Below, in pieces: positions 1 to 5,296 of a DNA stretch of 9,947 bases. The translations under genes and the position numbers were made by a program. The notes beneath the pieces were generated by a model. That model had not been told where the DNA came from. It saw only the letters and a program-made list of their open reading frames with translations, and ran no database searches. Source of the stretch: UBA8522 sp049287565 (GTDB taxonomy: Bacteria; Acidobacteriota; Aminicenantia; Aminicenantales; UBA8522); contig JBAQGA010000179.1 of assembly GCA_049287565.1 (NCBI GenBank), positions 1-9,947 of the forward strand, written 5' to 3'. Each line of letters starts with the position of its first letter. Within the stretch, counting starts at the first letter, position 1.

Positions 1-120
1 GTATTACCCGTCAAGGAGGTGCGTTTCGCTATCATGTTACCTGAACCCTCAATGGTCGCCGCAGCCGACGGCAGCTGATCATTATCCGGCGCCCAAGATA
101 ATAATCCCACTTTTAGTCAC
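1..120 (-). CDS. possible start of a partial or frameshifted gene running off the left edge
   Basis: On the minus strand a strong Shine-Dalgarno sequence AAGGAGGG (132 to 125) lies just upstream of a GTG codon (120-118). That frame reads VTKSGIIILGAG and stops at a TAA after 12 codons. A neighbouring frame stays open from a GTG at 110-108 to the window edge for 36 codons and reads like protein, with the segments DNDQLPSAAATIEGSGN and MIAKRTSLTG. Two readings fit. A real gene may begin at 110 with a poorly spaced ribosome site, or a gene beginning at 120 may carry a one-base frameshift near 86. I do not recognise the family. It diverges from the restriction operon, and its ribosome site lies next to that operon's -35 box. 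Confidence is low because only ~40 codons are visible. Confidence 0.25.
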
Positions 121-135
121 AGAGCCCTCCTTCCC

Positions 136-164
136 TTGACAGACGTATAACCTGAATATATATT
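136..164 (+). promoter_or_regulatory. sigma-70 promoter of the restriction-modification operon
   Basis: TTGACA (136-141), a 17-bp spacer and TATATT (159-164) form a near-consensus housekeeping promoter. Transcription should start near 171, giving a leader of about 60 nt before the ATG at 234. An ATG at 183, preceded by GGAG, opens only an 8-codon ORF, which could act as a tiny leader peptide or be chance. No controller-protein gene or clear C-box is visible. Confidence 0.7.
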
Positions 165-233
165 CTTATCAGCAATATGGAGATGATTGAGCAAAAAGAA
201 GCTATCTAATGAAATGAGAAAAATGGTTTCTTT

Positions 234-872
234 ATGCCGTTTATATGTATTGTGGCTAGAAAGGCAAGATTAGACATGGCCTTAGACCTTATCCCAGAGG
301 CTATCCGCACAAATTTTGAGATTCATGAGTGGAAACATGCATGTGCTGTATTAAAAGGTGATTTCAAGAAAGAATGGAGCGAAATCATCAAGGTCCTTGG
401 AAAGTTTCGACTTAGAGAGAGTGATATACGATCGCCGGGAGGTGGGCTTTCACCAGTCTCGCAGTGGTTCAATAGAGAGTTCATTAATCTTGGATGGCAG
501 AAAAAATCTTTTGAGACAAAAATCGTAGTGGATAAAAAAGAATTTGAGAGTCCAACACATGAAGTCGATTGCTTCAAAAATGGTGTTGCTCTTGAAGTAG
601 AATGGAGCAATAAAGATCCCTTTTTTGATCGGGATTTGAATAATTTTAGATTATTGTTTGAACTTAGAGCAATAAGCGTTGGCATAATTATTACCAAATC
701 GGATGAACTGAGTGAAATCTTCCAGCGGATGGGCAGAGATATTTGGAATAAGTATGGCTGGTCGACGACTTGGATGAAGAAACTATTGCCCAGAATAGAA
801 GGCGGTGGGGGAGGGGGATGTCCTATCCTTGTATTCGGAATAACCCAAAAGCTATACGAGGCAGAAAGATGA
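234..872 (+). CDS. BglII/BstYI-family type II restriction endonuclease
   Basis: This is a predicted homodimeric type II restriction enzyme that cuts a short palindromic DNA site; related enzymes recognise AGATCT or RGATCY. The 212-residue product carries the PD-(D/E)XK-type centre of the BglII fold: D112, then E121-x-E123, followed by W124, N126 and D128. The spacing D-x8-E-x-[E/Q] equals that of BglII (D84, E93, Q95), except that Glu replaces the Gln. Other family-like segments are HEWKHA (31-36), the strand SVGIIITK (148-155) and a glycine run before CPILVFGI (196-203). The first 14 residues look unlike the family, so the ATG at 276 (residue 15, with AAAGG upstream) may be the true start; the longest frame is reported here. 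The gene is AT-richer than the downstream core genes, suggesting transfer. Its stop overlaps the methyltransferase start. The exact recognition site cannot be read from the sequence. Confidence 0.85.
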   Translation: MPFICIVARKARLDMALDLIPEAIRTNFEIHEWKHACAVLKGDFKKEWSEIIKVLGKFRLRESDIRSPGGGLSPVSQWFNREFINLGWQKKSFETKIVVDKKEFESPTHEVDCFKNGVALEVEWSNKDPFFDRDLNNFRLLFELRAISVGIIITKSDELSEIFQRMGRDIWNKYGWSTTWMKKLLPRIEGGGGGGCPILVFGITQKLYEAER

Positions 873-1603
873 CTTCTGCAAAAAATGAAAGTAATAAACT
901 GGCGGCTCATGACCTGTTGTCGCTGGGATTATGCAAGTACAAAACTATTCTTGCTGATCCACCTTGGCAATTCTCCAATCGCACTGGAAAGATGGCGCCT
1001 GAACACAAGCGGTTAATGAGATACTCCACAATGAGCCTTCAGGAAATCATGGAACTGCCCGTATCCCAACTTGCCCAGCCCTCCTGTCATCTATATTTAT
1101 GGGTTCCGAATGCTCTAGTTCTGGAGGGCCTGGAGGTGTTGAAAAGATGGGGATTTACCTATAAGACAAACATCGTATGGTACAAAATTCGGAAGGATGG
1201 GGGACCGGATGGTCGGGGCGTAGGATTTTATTTTCGTAATGTGACTGAGCTAGTTCTTTTTGGCGTAAGAGGACATATGCGAACAATGACTCCAGGGAGA
1301 ACTCAGGTTAATATCATAAGCTCCCGAAAACGAGAGCATTCCAGGAAACCCGATGAGCTGTATGGGATTATAGAAAAATGCAGCCCTGGCCCCTACCTTG
1401 AGCTTTTTGCCAGACATGAAAGATTGGGCTGGGATCATTGGGGGAACGAGGTGGGGAACAGCAGAGGCAAGGTTTTCCCCGCCTATCGGGGTGGAGAGAT
1501 AGAGACAAAAAAGCAGCTAGCTTTACTTGAGAGCCAACCTTATAAAAGCAGGCGGATCAGACCCGAGGCAAAGCATAGGGGGAGGATCCGCCGTTCAATC
1601 TAA
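869..1603 (+). CDS. MT-A70-family DNA N6-adenine methyltransferase (protective partner)
   Basis: Predicted to transfer a methyl group from S-adenosylmethionine to adenine N6 in the site cut by the upstream endonuclease. With the ATG at 869 the product has 244 residues. The catalytic DPPW motif is at 30-33, near the N-terminus. HSRKPDELYGIIE lies near 157-169, and the SAM-binding YLELFAR and GWDHWGNE lie near 176-195. This order, with the catalytic motif first and the SAM motif last, is typical of MT-A70 proteins. A basic tail (SRRIRPEAKHRGRIRR) follows. An in-frame ATG at 770 would overlap the endonuclease gene by about 100 bases. The start at 869 is preferred because it forms an ATGA overlap with the endonuclease stop, a usual sign of translational coupling. 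RNA-modifying MT-A70 homologues exist, but the pairing with a BglII-type nuclease argues for DNA. No target-recognition assignment is possible. Confidence 0.85.
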   Translation: MTSAKNESNKLAAHDLLSLGLCKYKTILADPPWQFSNRTGKMAPEHKRLMRYSTMSLQEIMELPVSQLAQPSCHLYLWVPNALVLEGLEVLKRWGFTYKTNIVWYKIRKDGGPDGRGVGFYFRNVTELVLFGVRGHMRTMTPGRTQVNIISSRKREHSRKPDELYGIIEKCSPGPYLELFARHERLGWDHWGNEVGNSRGKVFPAYRGGEIETKKQLALLESQPYKSRRIRPEAKHRGRIRRSI

Positions 1604-1622
1604 GCCAAAAAAATACTTAGAT
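1598..1622 (+). terminator. AT-rich hairpin overlapping the methyltransferase stop
   Basis: ATCTAAG (1598-1604) and CTTAGAT (1616-1622) form a perfect 7-bp inverted repeat around an 11-nt A-rich loop. The left arm contains the TAA stop. No T-run follows, so it may stabilise the mRNA end or terminate only weakly. Between here and 1694 no other clear feature is seen. Confidence 0.25.
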
Positions 1623-1694
1623 ACACTTGCTAATCGAGAAAGAGTTGTCGTGTAAATTATTTACTTCAAAGAAATTCGCCGCGTTAATAGGAGC

Positions 1695-1709
1695 GGCTCA
1701 AGCTGAGCC
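1695..1709 (-). terminator. hairpin directly after the kynureninase remnant
   Basis: GGCTCA-AGC-TGAGCC is a perfect 6-bp stem with a 3-nt loop. It begins at the base after the stop codon of the minus-strand kynureninase fragment. It may be the remains of that gene's terminator. No T-run follows, so function is uncertain. Confidence 0.3.
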
Positions 1710-1856
1710 TCAAGATATCGCCCGGCGTTCCTTGGGAAAGCGGTCGTATTCCCGGCTCTCAACGATCTCTCGAAGATGCCGGGTCAGCTCCCAAAGTTCG
1801 ATGAACGTGTTGTAGAGCGCCACCGGCGCGACCCGGATGATGGCAGGCGGGCGGCT
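1710..1856 (-). pseudogene. kynU: C-terminal remnant of kynureninase
   Basis: Read on the minus strand, 48 codons followed by TGA encode a peptide containing IIRVAPVALYNTF, then IELWELTRHLREI. This matches the characteristic end of kynureninase, where an Arg-Val/Leu-Ala-Pro-Val-x-Leu-Tyr-Asn-Thr/Ser-Phe segment is followed by a last helix. Kynureninase is a PLP enzyme of about 400-420 residues that converts kynurenine to anthranilate and alanine in tryptophan breakdown. Here only the last ~48 residues remain: the frame is closed upstream by a TGA at 1859-1857, with no start codon or ribosome site. The missing part would lie where the acyl-CoA synthetase promoter and gene now begin, so a deletion or rearrangement joined the two. 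The peptide lacks the PLP-binding lysine region and cannot be active. Identification rests on memory of the family signature. Confidence 0.75.
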
Positions 1857-1867
1857 TCATTTTGTGC

Positions 1868-1897
1868 TTGACAGTCCGTTCCCGGCGCATCTACAAT
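1868..1897 (+). promoter_or_regulatory. sigma-70 promoter of the acyl-CoA synthetase gene
   Basis: TTGACA (1868-1873), an 18-bp spacer and TACAAT (1892-1897) precede the gene. The predicted transcript start near 1904 leaves a leader of about 24 nt. The leader contains the strong ribosome site AGGAGGG (1917-1923), five bases upstream of the ATG. The -35 box starts 12 bp from the end of the kynureninase remnant, so the promoter sits directly at the rearrangement joint. Confidence 0.7.
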
Positions 1898-1927
1898 TGA
1901 CCCACATTCCGAACCGAGGAGGGAAAA

Positions 1928-3721
1928 ATGCCCGCTACACTCGCCCAGGTCCTGGTGGATACCGTCAAGAATTATCCCAAACCGGACTTCATGCTTTACA
2001 AGAAGGAAGGCCGGTATCAGCCTGTCTCGACCGAAGAATTCGGCCGCAGGGTGAAACATCTTTGCCTGGGGCTCAGAGATCTGGGGCTGCAAAAAGGGGA
2101 CAAGGTCATCATCCTCTCGGAGAACCGGCCCGAATGGGTGATCGCCGACCATGCCAATCTTTGCCTGGGGGCGATCACCGTCCCCATCTATACGTCCCTT
2201 GTTTCCGAGCAGATCAGGTACATCATCGACGATTCTGACGCCAAGGCCGTCATCGTCTCCTGCGAAGACCTGTGGAACAGGGTCGAGGCCGTCCGGCCCA
2301 GCCTGGCCAAGGTCCGCCATTACATCACCTTCATGATGAAGCCGCCGGACGGCGTCCTCACCTACAGCCAGGTCCTGGAGAGAGGCCGCCAGCTCGACGA
2401 AAAGAACCCGGCGCTTTTCGATTCCCTGGTCGCCGCGGTCAGGCCGGAAGACGAAGCCTCCCTCATTTATACCTCCGGGACGACCGGTGTTCCCAAAGGA
2501 GTCATCCTCACCCACAGCAATTTCCTGAGCAACGTCACGACCGTTTCGCAGATAATCGAGTTCTCCGATAAGGACACCGTGCTTTCCTTCCTGCCGCTTT
2601 CACACGTCCTCGAAAGAATGGTCACCTTCACCTACATCTACAAGGGCTGCCGGATCGGTTATGCCGAAAGCATCGAGTCAGTGGCGGCGAACCTGCTGGA
2701 GGTCCGGCCCAATATCATGGTCAGCGTCCCCCGCGTCTTCGAGAAGATCTATGCCAAGGTCATGGATAACGTGCTCTCCAGCTCGGCTTTGAAAAAGAGG
2801 ATCTTTTTCTGGGCGCTCAAGGTAGGCAAGGAATTCGGCCGCCGCAAACTGAACAACGAGCCGATCAGCGGAGGGCTCCGGCGAAAACGGAATCTGGCCC
2901 ACAAACTTGTTTTCTCCAAGATCGTCGAGAAGACGGGAGGACGGGTGCGCTTTTTTGTCTCCGGCGGAGCGCCCTTGTCCAAGGATATCGGCGACTTCTT
3001 CTACGCCCTAGGGCTCGTTATCCTGGAGGGATACGGCTTGACCGAGACCTCGCCCGTGATCTCCGTCAATACGTTCGATAACATGAGATTCGGGACGGTC
3101 GGAAAGCCCATCCCCGGTGTGGAAGTGAAGATTGCGCCGGACGGCGAGATCCTGACCCGCGGCCCTCACGTGATGAAAGGCTATTACAGGAAGGAGGCGG
3201 AGACCCGGGAGGCATTCGAGGGCGGCTGGTTCCACACCGGCGACATCGGCCATCTTGATAAAGACGGCTTTCTGGTCATCACCGACCGCAAGAAGGACAT
3301 CATCGTCACGGCCGGCGGTAAGAACATCGCTCCCCAGCCGATCGAGAACATCCTCAAGACCAACCCCTATATTTCCAACGCCGTGGTCATCGGCGACCGG
3401 CGCAGGTTCGTCTGCGCCCTGGTCGTGCCCAACTTCGAGAAAATCACGGAGTATGCCCGCTCCGGCGGCATCTCCTTCTCCAGTCCGGCCGAACTCGTCC
3501 ATAATCAGCAGGTCGTCAACTTCCTCAAGGCGGAGATCGACCGGGTCACCCCCAACCTGGCTCAATACGAAAGGATCAAGCGCATCGTCCTCCTCGACCG
3601 GGACTTTGAGATCGAGAAGGGGGAGATGACACCGACGCTCAAAGTCAAGCGGAACATCATCGAGCAGAAATACAAAGCGCTGATCGACGCCTTGTACGAG
3701 GAAGAGAAGAATAACGGGTAG
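1928..3721 (+). CDS. long-chain fatty-acid--CoA ligase (AMP-dependent synthetase, FadD15-like)
   Basis: Activates a fatty acid with ATP to an acyl-adenylate and then forms acyl-CoA, feeding beta-oxidation or lipid synthesis; the protein is probably cytosolic or peripherally membrane-bound. The 597-residue product has the ANL-superfamily core motifs in order: the P-loop-like YTSGTTGVPKG (181-191), YGLTETSP (369-376), FHTGD (435-439), the hinge DRKKDIIVTAGGKNIAP (453-469), and a C-terminal TPTLKVKR (568-575) that supplies the motif-10 lysine. Length and the KNIAP hinge variant match bacterial long-chain acyl-CoA synthetases of the FadD15 type rather than acetyl-CoA synthetases. Chain-length preference cannot be read. 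The gene has its own promoter and a strong ribosome site. It faces the zinc-ribbon gene and carries no pathway partner here. Its TAG stop lies inside the left copy of the 36-bp repeat. Confidence 0.9.
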   Translation: MPATLAQVLVDTVKNYPKPDFMLYKKEGRYQPVSTEEFGRRVKHLCLGLRDLGLQKGDKVIILSENRPEWVIADHANLCLGAITVPIYTSLVSEQIRYIIDDSDAKAVIVSCEDLWNRVEAVRPSLAKVRHYITFMMKPPDGVLTYSQVLERGRQLDEKNPALFDSLVAAVRPEDEASLIYTSGTTGVPKGVILTHSNFLSNVTTVSQIIEFSDKDTVLSFLPLSHVLERMVTFTYIYKGCRIGYAESIESVAANLLEVRPNIMVSVPRVFEKIYAKVMDNVLSSSALKKRIFFWALKVGKEFGRRKLNNEPISGGLRRKRNLAHKLVFSKIVEKTGGRVRFFVSGGAPLSKDIGDFFYALGLVILEGYGLTETSPVISVNTFDNMRFGTVGKPIPGVEVKIAPDGEILTRGPHVMKGYYRKEAETREAFEGGWFHTGDIGHLDKDGFLVITDRKKDIIVTAGGKNIAPQPIENILKTNPYISNAVVIGDRRRFVCALVVPNFEKITEYARSGGISFSSPAELVHNQQVVNFLKAEIDRVTPNLAQYERIKRIVLLDRDFEIEKGEMTPTLKVKRNIIEQKYKALIDALYEEEKNNG

Positions 3722-3750
3722 GCCTATTCGGCCTTCGCCTCGGTCACTTC
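3715..3750. repeat. left copy of the 36-bp direct repeat flanking the toxin-antitoxin module
   Basis: Positions 3715-3750 match 4377-4412 at 33 of 36 bases; the differences are at 3720/4382, 3729/4391 and 3739/4401. The right copy is the native 3' end of the minus-strand zinc-ribbon gene. The left copy, read on the minus strand, still encodes EVTEAKAE and a TAG stop. It overlaps the acyl-CoA synthetase stop codon. It also contains a small hairpin (AGGCC-tattc-GGCCT, 3720-3734). Confidence 0.85.
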
Positions 3751-3790
3751 CAAATATACAGCTTAAAGCTGAACATTTTATTCAGCGGGG

Positions 3791-3820
3791 TTGACAATAC
3801 ACATATTTTGTGTATATTAT
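3791..3820 (+). promoter_or_regulatory. toxin-antitoxin promoter with a palindromic operator
   Basis: TTGACA (3791-3796) is followed by TATATT (3813-3818, 16-bp spacer) or TATTAT (3815-3820, 18-bp spacer). The spacer holds a perfect 7-bp inverted repeat, ATACACA (3797-3803) and TGTGTAT (3809-3815), with a 5-bp centre. A palindrome between -35 and -10 is the usual binding site for ribbon-helix-helix antitoxins, so autorepression by the antitoxin or toxin-antitoxin complex is inferred. Confidence 0.7.
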
Positions 3821-3844
3821 ATGCAATGTAAAGTGAGATAAAAA

Positions 3845-4069
3845 ATGCAGACGAGACACAACATTACTTTGGACGAAGAAATTTCTAAAGAGCTCGAGAC
3901 CGTGGCGCGAGAGCTCGGCGAGAAAAAGAGCCATATCATTGAAAAAGCGCTGGCGGTATATTTCGATCTCCTTGATCTCAAGATCGCCCAGAAAAGGCTG
4001 AAAGCGCTAAAAACGGGGCGGGCTCGCCTCATTGACGCCGAAGATGTCTGGAAACGCCTGGATCTCTGA
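3845..4069 (+). CDS. RelB-like ribbon-helix-helix antitoxin
   Basis: This 74-residue protein is predicted to bind and neutralise the toxin encoded just downstream and to repress its own promoter. Residues 4-10 (RHNITLD) fit the DNA-contacting beta strand of a ribbon-helix-helix fold. Two helices follow at about 11-24 and 27-44, separated by a glycine turn (LGEKK). The C-terminal part, rich in Lys/Arg and ending IDAEDVWKRLDL, would be the toxin-binding segment. The ATG at 3845 has only a weak ribosome site (GTGAG, 3833-3837). The stop is two bases before the toxin start. The RelB/CopG-type class is assigned from residue pattern and context; the exact antitoxin family is less certain. Confidence 0.8.
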   Translation: MQTRHNITLDEEISKELETVARELGEKKSHIIEKALAVYFDLLDLKIAQKRLKALKTGRARLIDAEDVWKRLDL

Positions 4070-4071
4070 GC

Positions 4072-4344
4072 TTGTCTAAACTCAAATTCCTGGAGAAAGC
4101 CGTTGATGATCTCAATGGAATCGATCGCGCCCAGCAAAAAATCATCAAGGCGAAGCTCTTGATCCTGGCCGAAAATCCCGGGGCCCTAAAAAACAACATC
4201 AAGAGACTTGCCGGAAGCAAAGAAGACCTTTACAGATTAAGAGTCGGGGACTACAGAGTTATATTCAAAAAAGAAGAAAGACAACTGGTGATTCTCATTA
4301 TCAGAATCGGCCACCGCAAAGAAATCTATTGGTCGATCGACTGA
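4072..4344 (+). CDS. RelE/ParE-superfamily toxin
   Basis: This is a 90-residue toxin of the RelE/ParE fold; RelE-type members cut mRNA in the ribosomal A site and ParE-type members poison gyrase. The order of elements fits: an N-terminal helical hairpin (residues 6-33), the segment NNIKRLAGS (41-49), then beta strands LYRLRVGDYRVIFK (53-66) and LVILIIRIGHRKEIY (72-86). Candidate RelE-like catalytic residues are K44, R55, R57, R62, R82 and Y86, which makes an mRNA-cleaving RelE-like toxin more likely than ParE; this is inference. The start is TTG, two bases after the antitoxin stop, with no good ribosome site of its own. Translation probably depends on coupling, which keeps toxin output below antitoxin. 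There is no in-frame ATG or GTG nearby. Confidence 0.85.
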   Translation: MSKLKFLEKAVDDLNGIDRAQQKIIKAKLLILAENPGALKNNIKRLAGSKEDLYRLRVGDYRVIFKKEERQLVILIIRIGHRKEIYWSID

Positions 4345-4361
4345 GCAAGAAAATACCATTA

Positions 4362-4387
4362 AGGCCCGAAAAACAGCGGGTGGGCCT
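4362..4387. terminator. hairpin between the convergent toxin and zinc-ribbon genes
   Basis: AGGCCC (4362-4367) pairs with GGGCCT (4382-4387) across a 14-nt loop. An alternative inner pairing, CCCG (4365-4368) with CGGG (4377-4380), is also possible. The hairpin overlaps the zinc-ribbon stop codon and lies 17 bp after the toxin stop, so it could work in both directions. T-runs on either side are short, so termination is a guess. Confidence 0.3.
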
Positions 4388-4412
4388 ATTTGGCCTTCGC
4401 TTCGGTCACTTC
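4377..4412. repeat. right copy of the 36-bp direct repeat flanking the toxin-antitoxin module
   Basis: Near-identical partner (33/36) of 3715-3750, offset by 662 bp, and containing the last codons and stop of the zinc-ribbon gene. In this copy the minus-strand reading is EVTEAKAK and TAG. Two of the three differences are Glu/Glu (silent) and Lys/Glu; the third lies beyond the stop. Confidence 0.85.
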
Positions 4413-5141
4413 GGCCTCAGTCGAGGTCTCGTCGGCCTGTTCCCGCCAGAAGAGGATGCGGCCGCAGTTTTCGCAGAGGATGAGCTTGCGGGTGGAGAGC
4501 AGTTCGTTCAGAACCTGCGGCCGGATGCGCACGTGGCACAGGTCGCAGAAATCGTCCCTGACGGGGGAAAGGACGATGCCGCCCTTCTTACGGGAGATAT
4601 TGAGATAAAGTTCAACCTGGGCGGTAGGGATCTCGGGCAGGAGATCGGCCCTGCGTCGATCGAGCCGCTGAACCCTGTCTTCCGTCTCCTTCTTCTTCTG
4701 GAAGATGGCCTCCTTCTCCCTGGATAGAGTCTCCTGGGTTTCGGCGAGCCTCTGGTTGGCCTCCTTGATGTCCTTCTGGATGTCGTCCTCCAGGAGCATT
4801 TCGGCGATGAACGCTTCCTCGAGACGATCCACTCTCTTTTCGGATTCCTCGATCTCCTTGAGGAGGGCCGTATATTCCTTGTTGGTCTTGACCTCGTTCA
4901 GCTGGCGCTTGTATTTCCCGATATAGGCCTTGATGTCCTTGACCTCGGCCTCGAGCTCGCGTCTCTTTTTTTGGCTGCCGGTCATCTTCTCCTTGGCAGC
5001 GGCCGCGATGAGGCTGCTCTCCGTGATCTTCTTGTCGATGTTTCCGATTTGGGGGGGGATGCTTTCAAGGAAGAGAGAAAGCTGCCGGATCTCTATGTCC
5101 AATTGCTGGAGCTGGATCAGCCTCTCGAAATCGATTTCCAC
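4386..5141 (-). CDS. coiled-coil protein with C-terminal C4 zinc ribbon (DUF164 / zf-RING_7 type)
   Basis: This 251-residue protein has a long charged helical hairpin (about residues 1-165, with the family-typical NKEYTALLKEIEESE at 87-101) followed by a zinc ribbon. The ribbon ligands are C199-x2-C202 and C223-x2-C226, in FCDLC and LCENCG. A Thr/Glu/Lys-rich tail ends the chain. The family is widespread in bacteria, is thought to bind nucleic acid or to act as a scaffold, and has no firmly assigned reaction. The start is a GTG (5141-5139) preceded by AGGAAGAG. No in-frame ATG fits the conserved N-terminus. The gene follows the tRNA by 21 bp with no promoter visible between them, so it may be transcribed from the tRNA promoter. 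Its 3' end is the source of the 36-bp repeat. Confidence 0.85.
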   Translation of the reverse strand: MEIDFERLIQLQQLDIEIRQLSLFLESIPPQIGNIDKKITESSLIAAAAKEKMTGSQKKRRELEAEVKDIKAYIGKYKRQLNEVKTNKEYTALLKEIEESEKRVDRLEEAFIAEMLLEDDIQKDIKEANQRLAETQETLSREKEAIFQKKKETEDRVQRLDRRRADLLPEIPTAQVELYLNISRKKGGIVLSPVRDDFCDLCHVRIRPQVLNELLSTRKLILCENCGRILFWREQADETSTEAEVTEAKAK

Positions 5142-5162
5142 ATCTCTTCCTCGGAATCAACA

Positions 5163-5234
5163 TGGGCCTACCAGGATTCGAACCTGGGACCTGCCGGTTA
5201 TGAGCCGGTAGCTCTACCGCTGAGCTATAGGCCC
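5163..5234 (-). tRNA. tRNA with anticodon CAT (elongator Met, or Ile2)
   Basis: A complete cloverleaf can be drawn over 72 nt on the minus strand. It has a 7-bp acceptor stem (GGGCCTA/TAGGCCC), a D arm GCTC...GAGC, an anticodon arm with loop CTCATAA (anticodon CAT at 5202-5200), and a T arm CCAGG-TTCGAAT-CCTGG. Discriminator A is at 5163, and CCA is not encoded. The acceptor starts with a true G1-C72 pair and the anticodon stem lacks the three G-C pairs of initiators, so this is not initiator tRNA. Elongator methionine is the default call. An Ile2 tRNA, whose anticodon C is converted to lysidine, cannot be excluded by eye. The outermost anticodon-stem pair (A27/C43) is mismatched. Confidence 0.93.
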
Positions 5235-5242
5235 TCCGGCTT

Positions 5243-5271
5243 CTTATAACAAATCCGCCCCGGATAGTCAA
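5243..5271 (-). promoter_or_regulatory. sigma-70 promoter of the tRNA gene
   Basis: On the minus strand TTGACT (5271-5266), a 17-bp spacer and TATAAG (5248-5243) lie directly upstream of the tRNA. The -10 box ends 8 nt before the mature 5' end, so the transcript leader would be only a few nucleotides. It probably also drives the zinc-ribbon gene downstream. Confidence 0.65.
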
Positions 5272-5276
5272 ACGCA

Positions 5277-5296
5277 GGGAACGCCGGAACGTCCCC
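5277..5296 (-). terminator. hairpin directly after rpoD
   Basis: GGGGACG (5296-5290) pairs with CGTTCCC (5283-5277), including one G-T pair, across a 6-nt loop. It starts at the base after the rpoD TAA stop. No T-run follows, so it is at best a weak terminator separating the dnaG-rpoD transcript from the tRNA promoter, whose -35 box begins six bases on. Confidence 0.35.

Noticed and set aside
183..209. Eight-codon leader ORF before the restriction endonuclease
   Set aside because: It has a GGAG upstream but is too short to judge and has no regulatory codon pattern; noted only in the promoter entry.
770..868. Upstream in-frame extension of the methyltransferase from an ATG at 770
   Set aside because: It overlaps the endonuclease by about 100 bases and encodes a sequence unlike the family N-terminus. 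The ATGA-overlapping start at 869 explains the operon better.
1627..1815. Small plus-strand frame of 62 codons
   Set aside because: It is antisense to the kynureninase remnant, has no good ribosome site, and its sequence is not protein-like.
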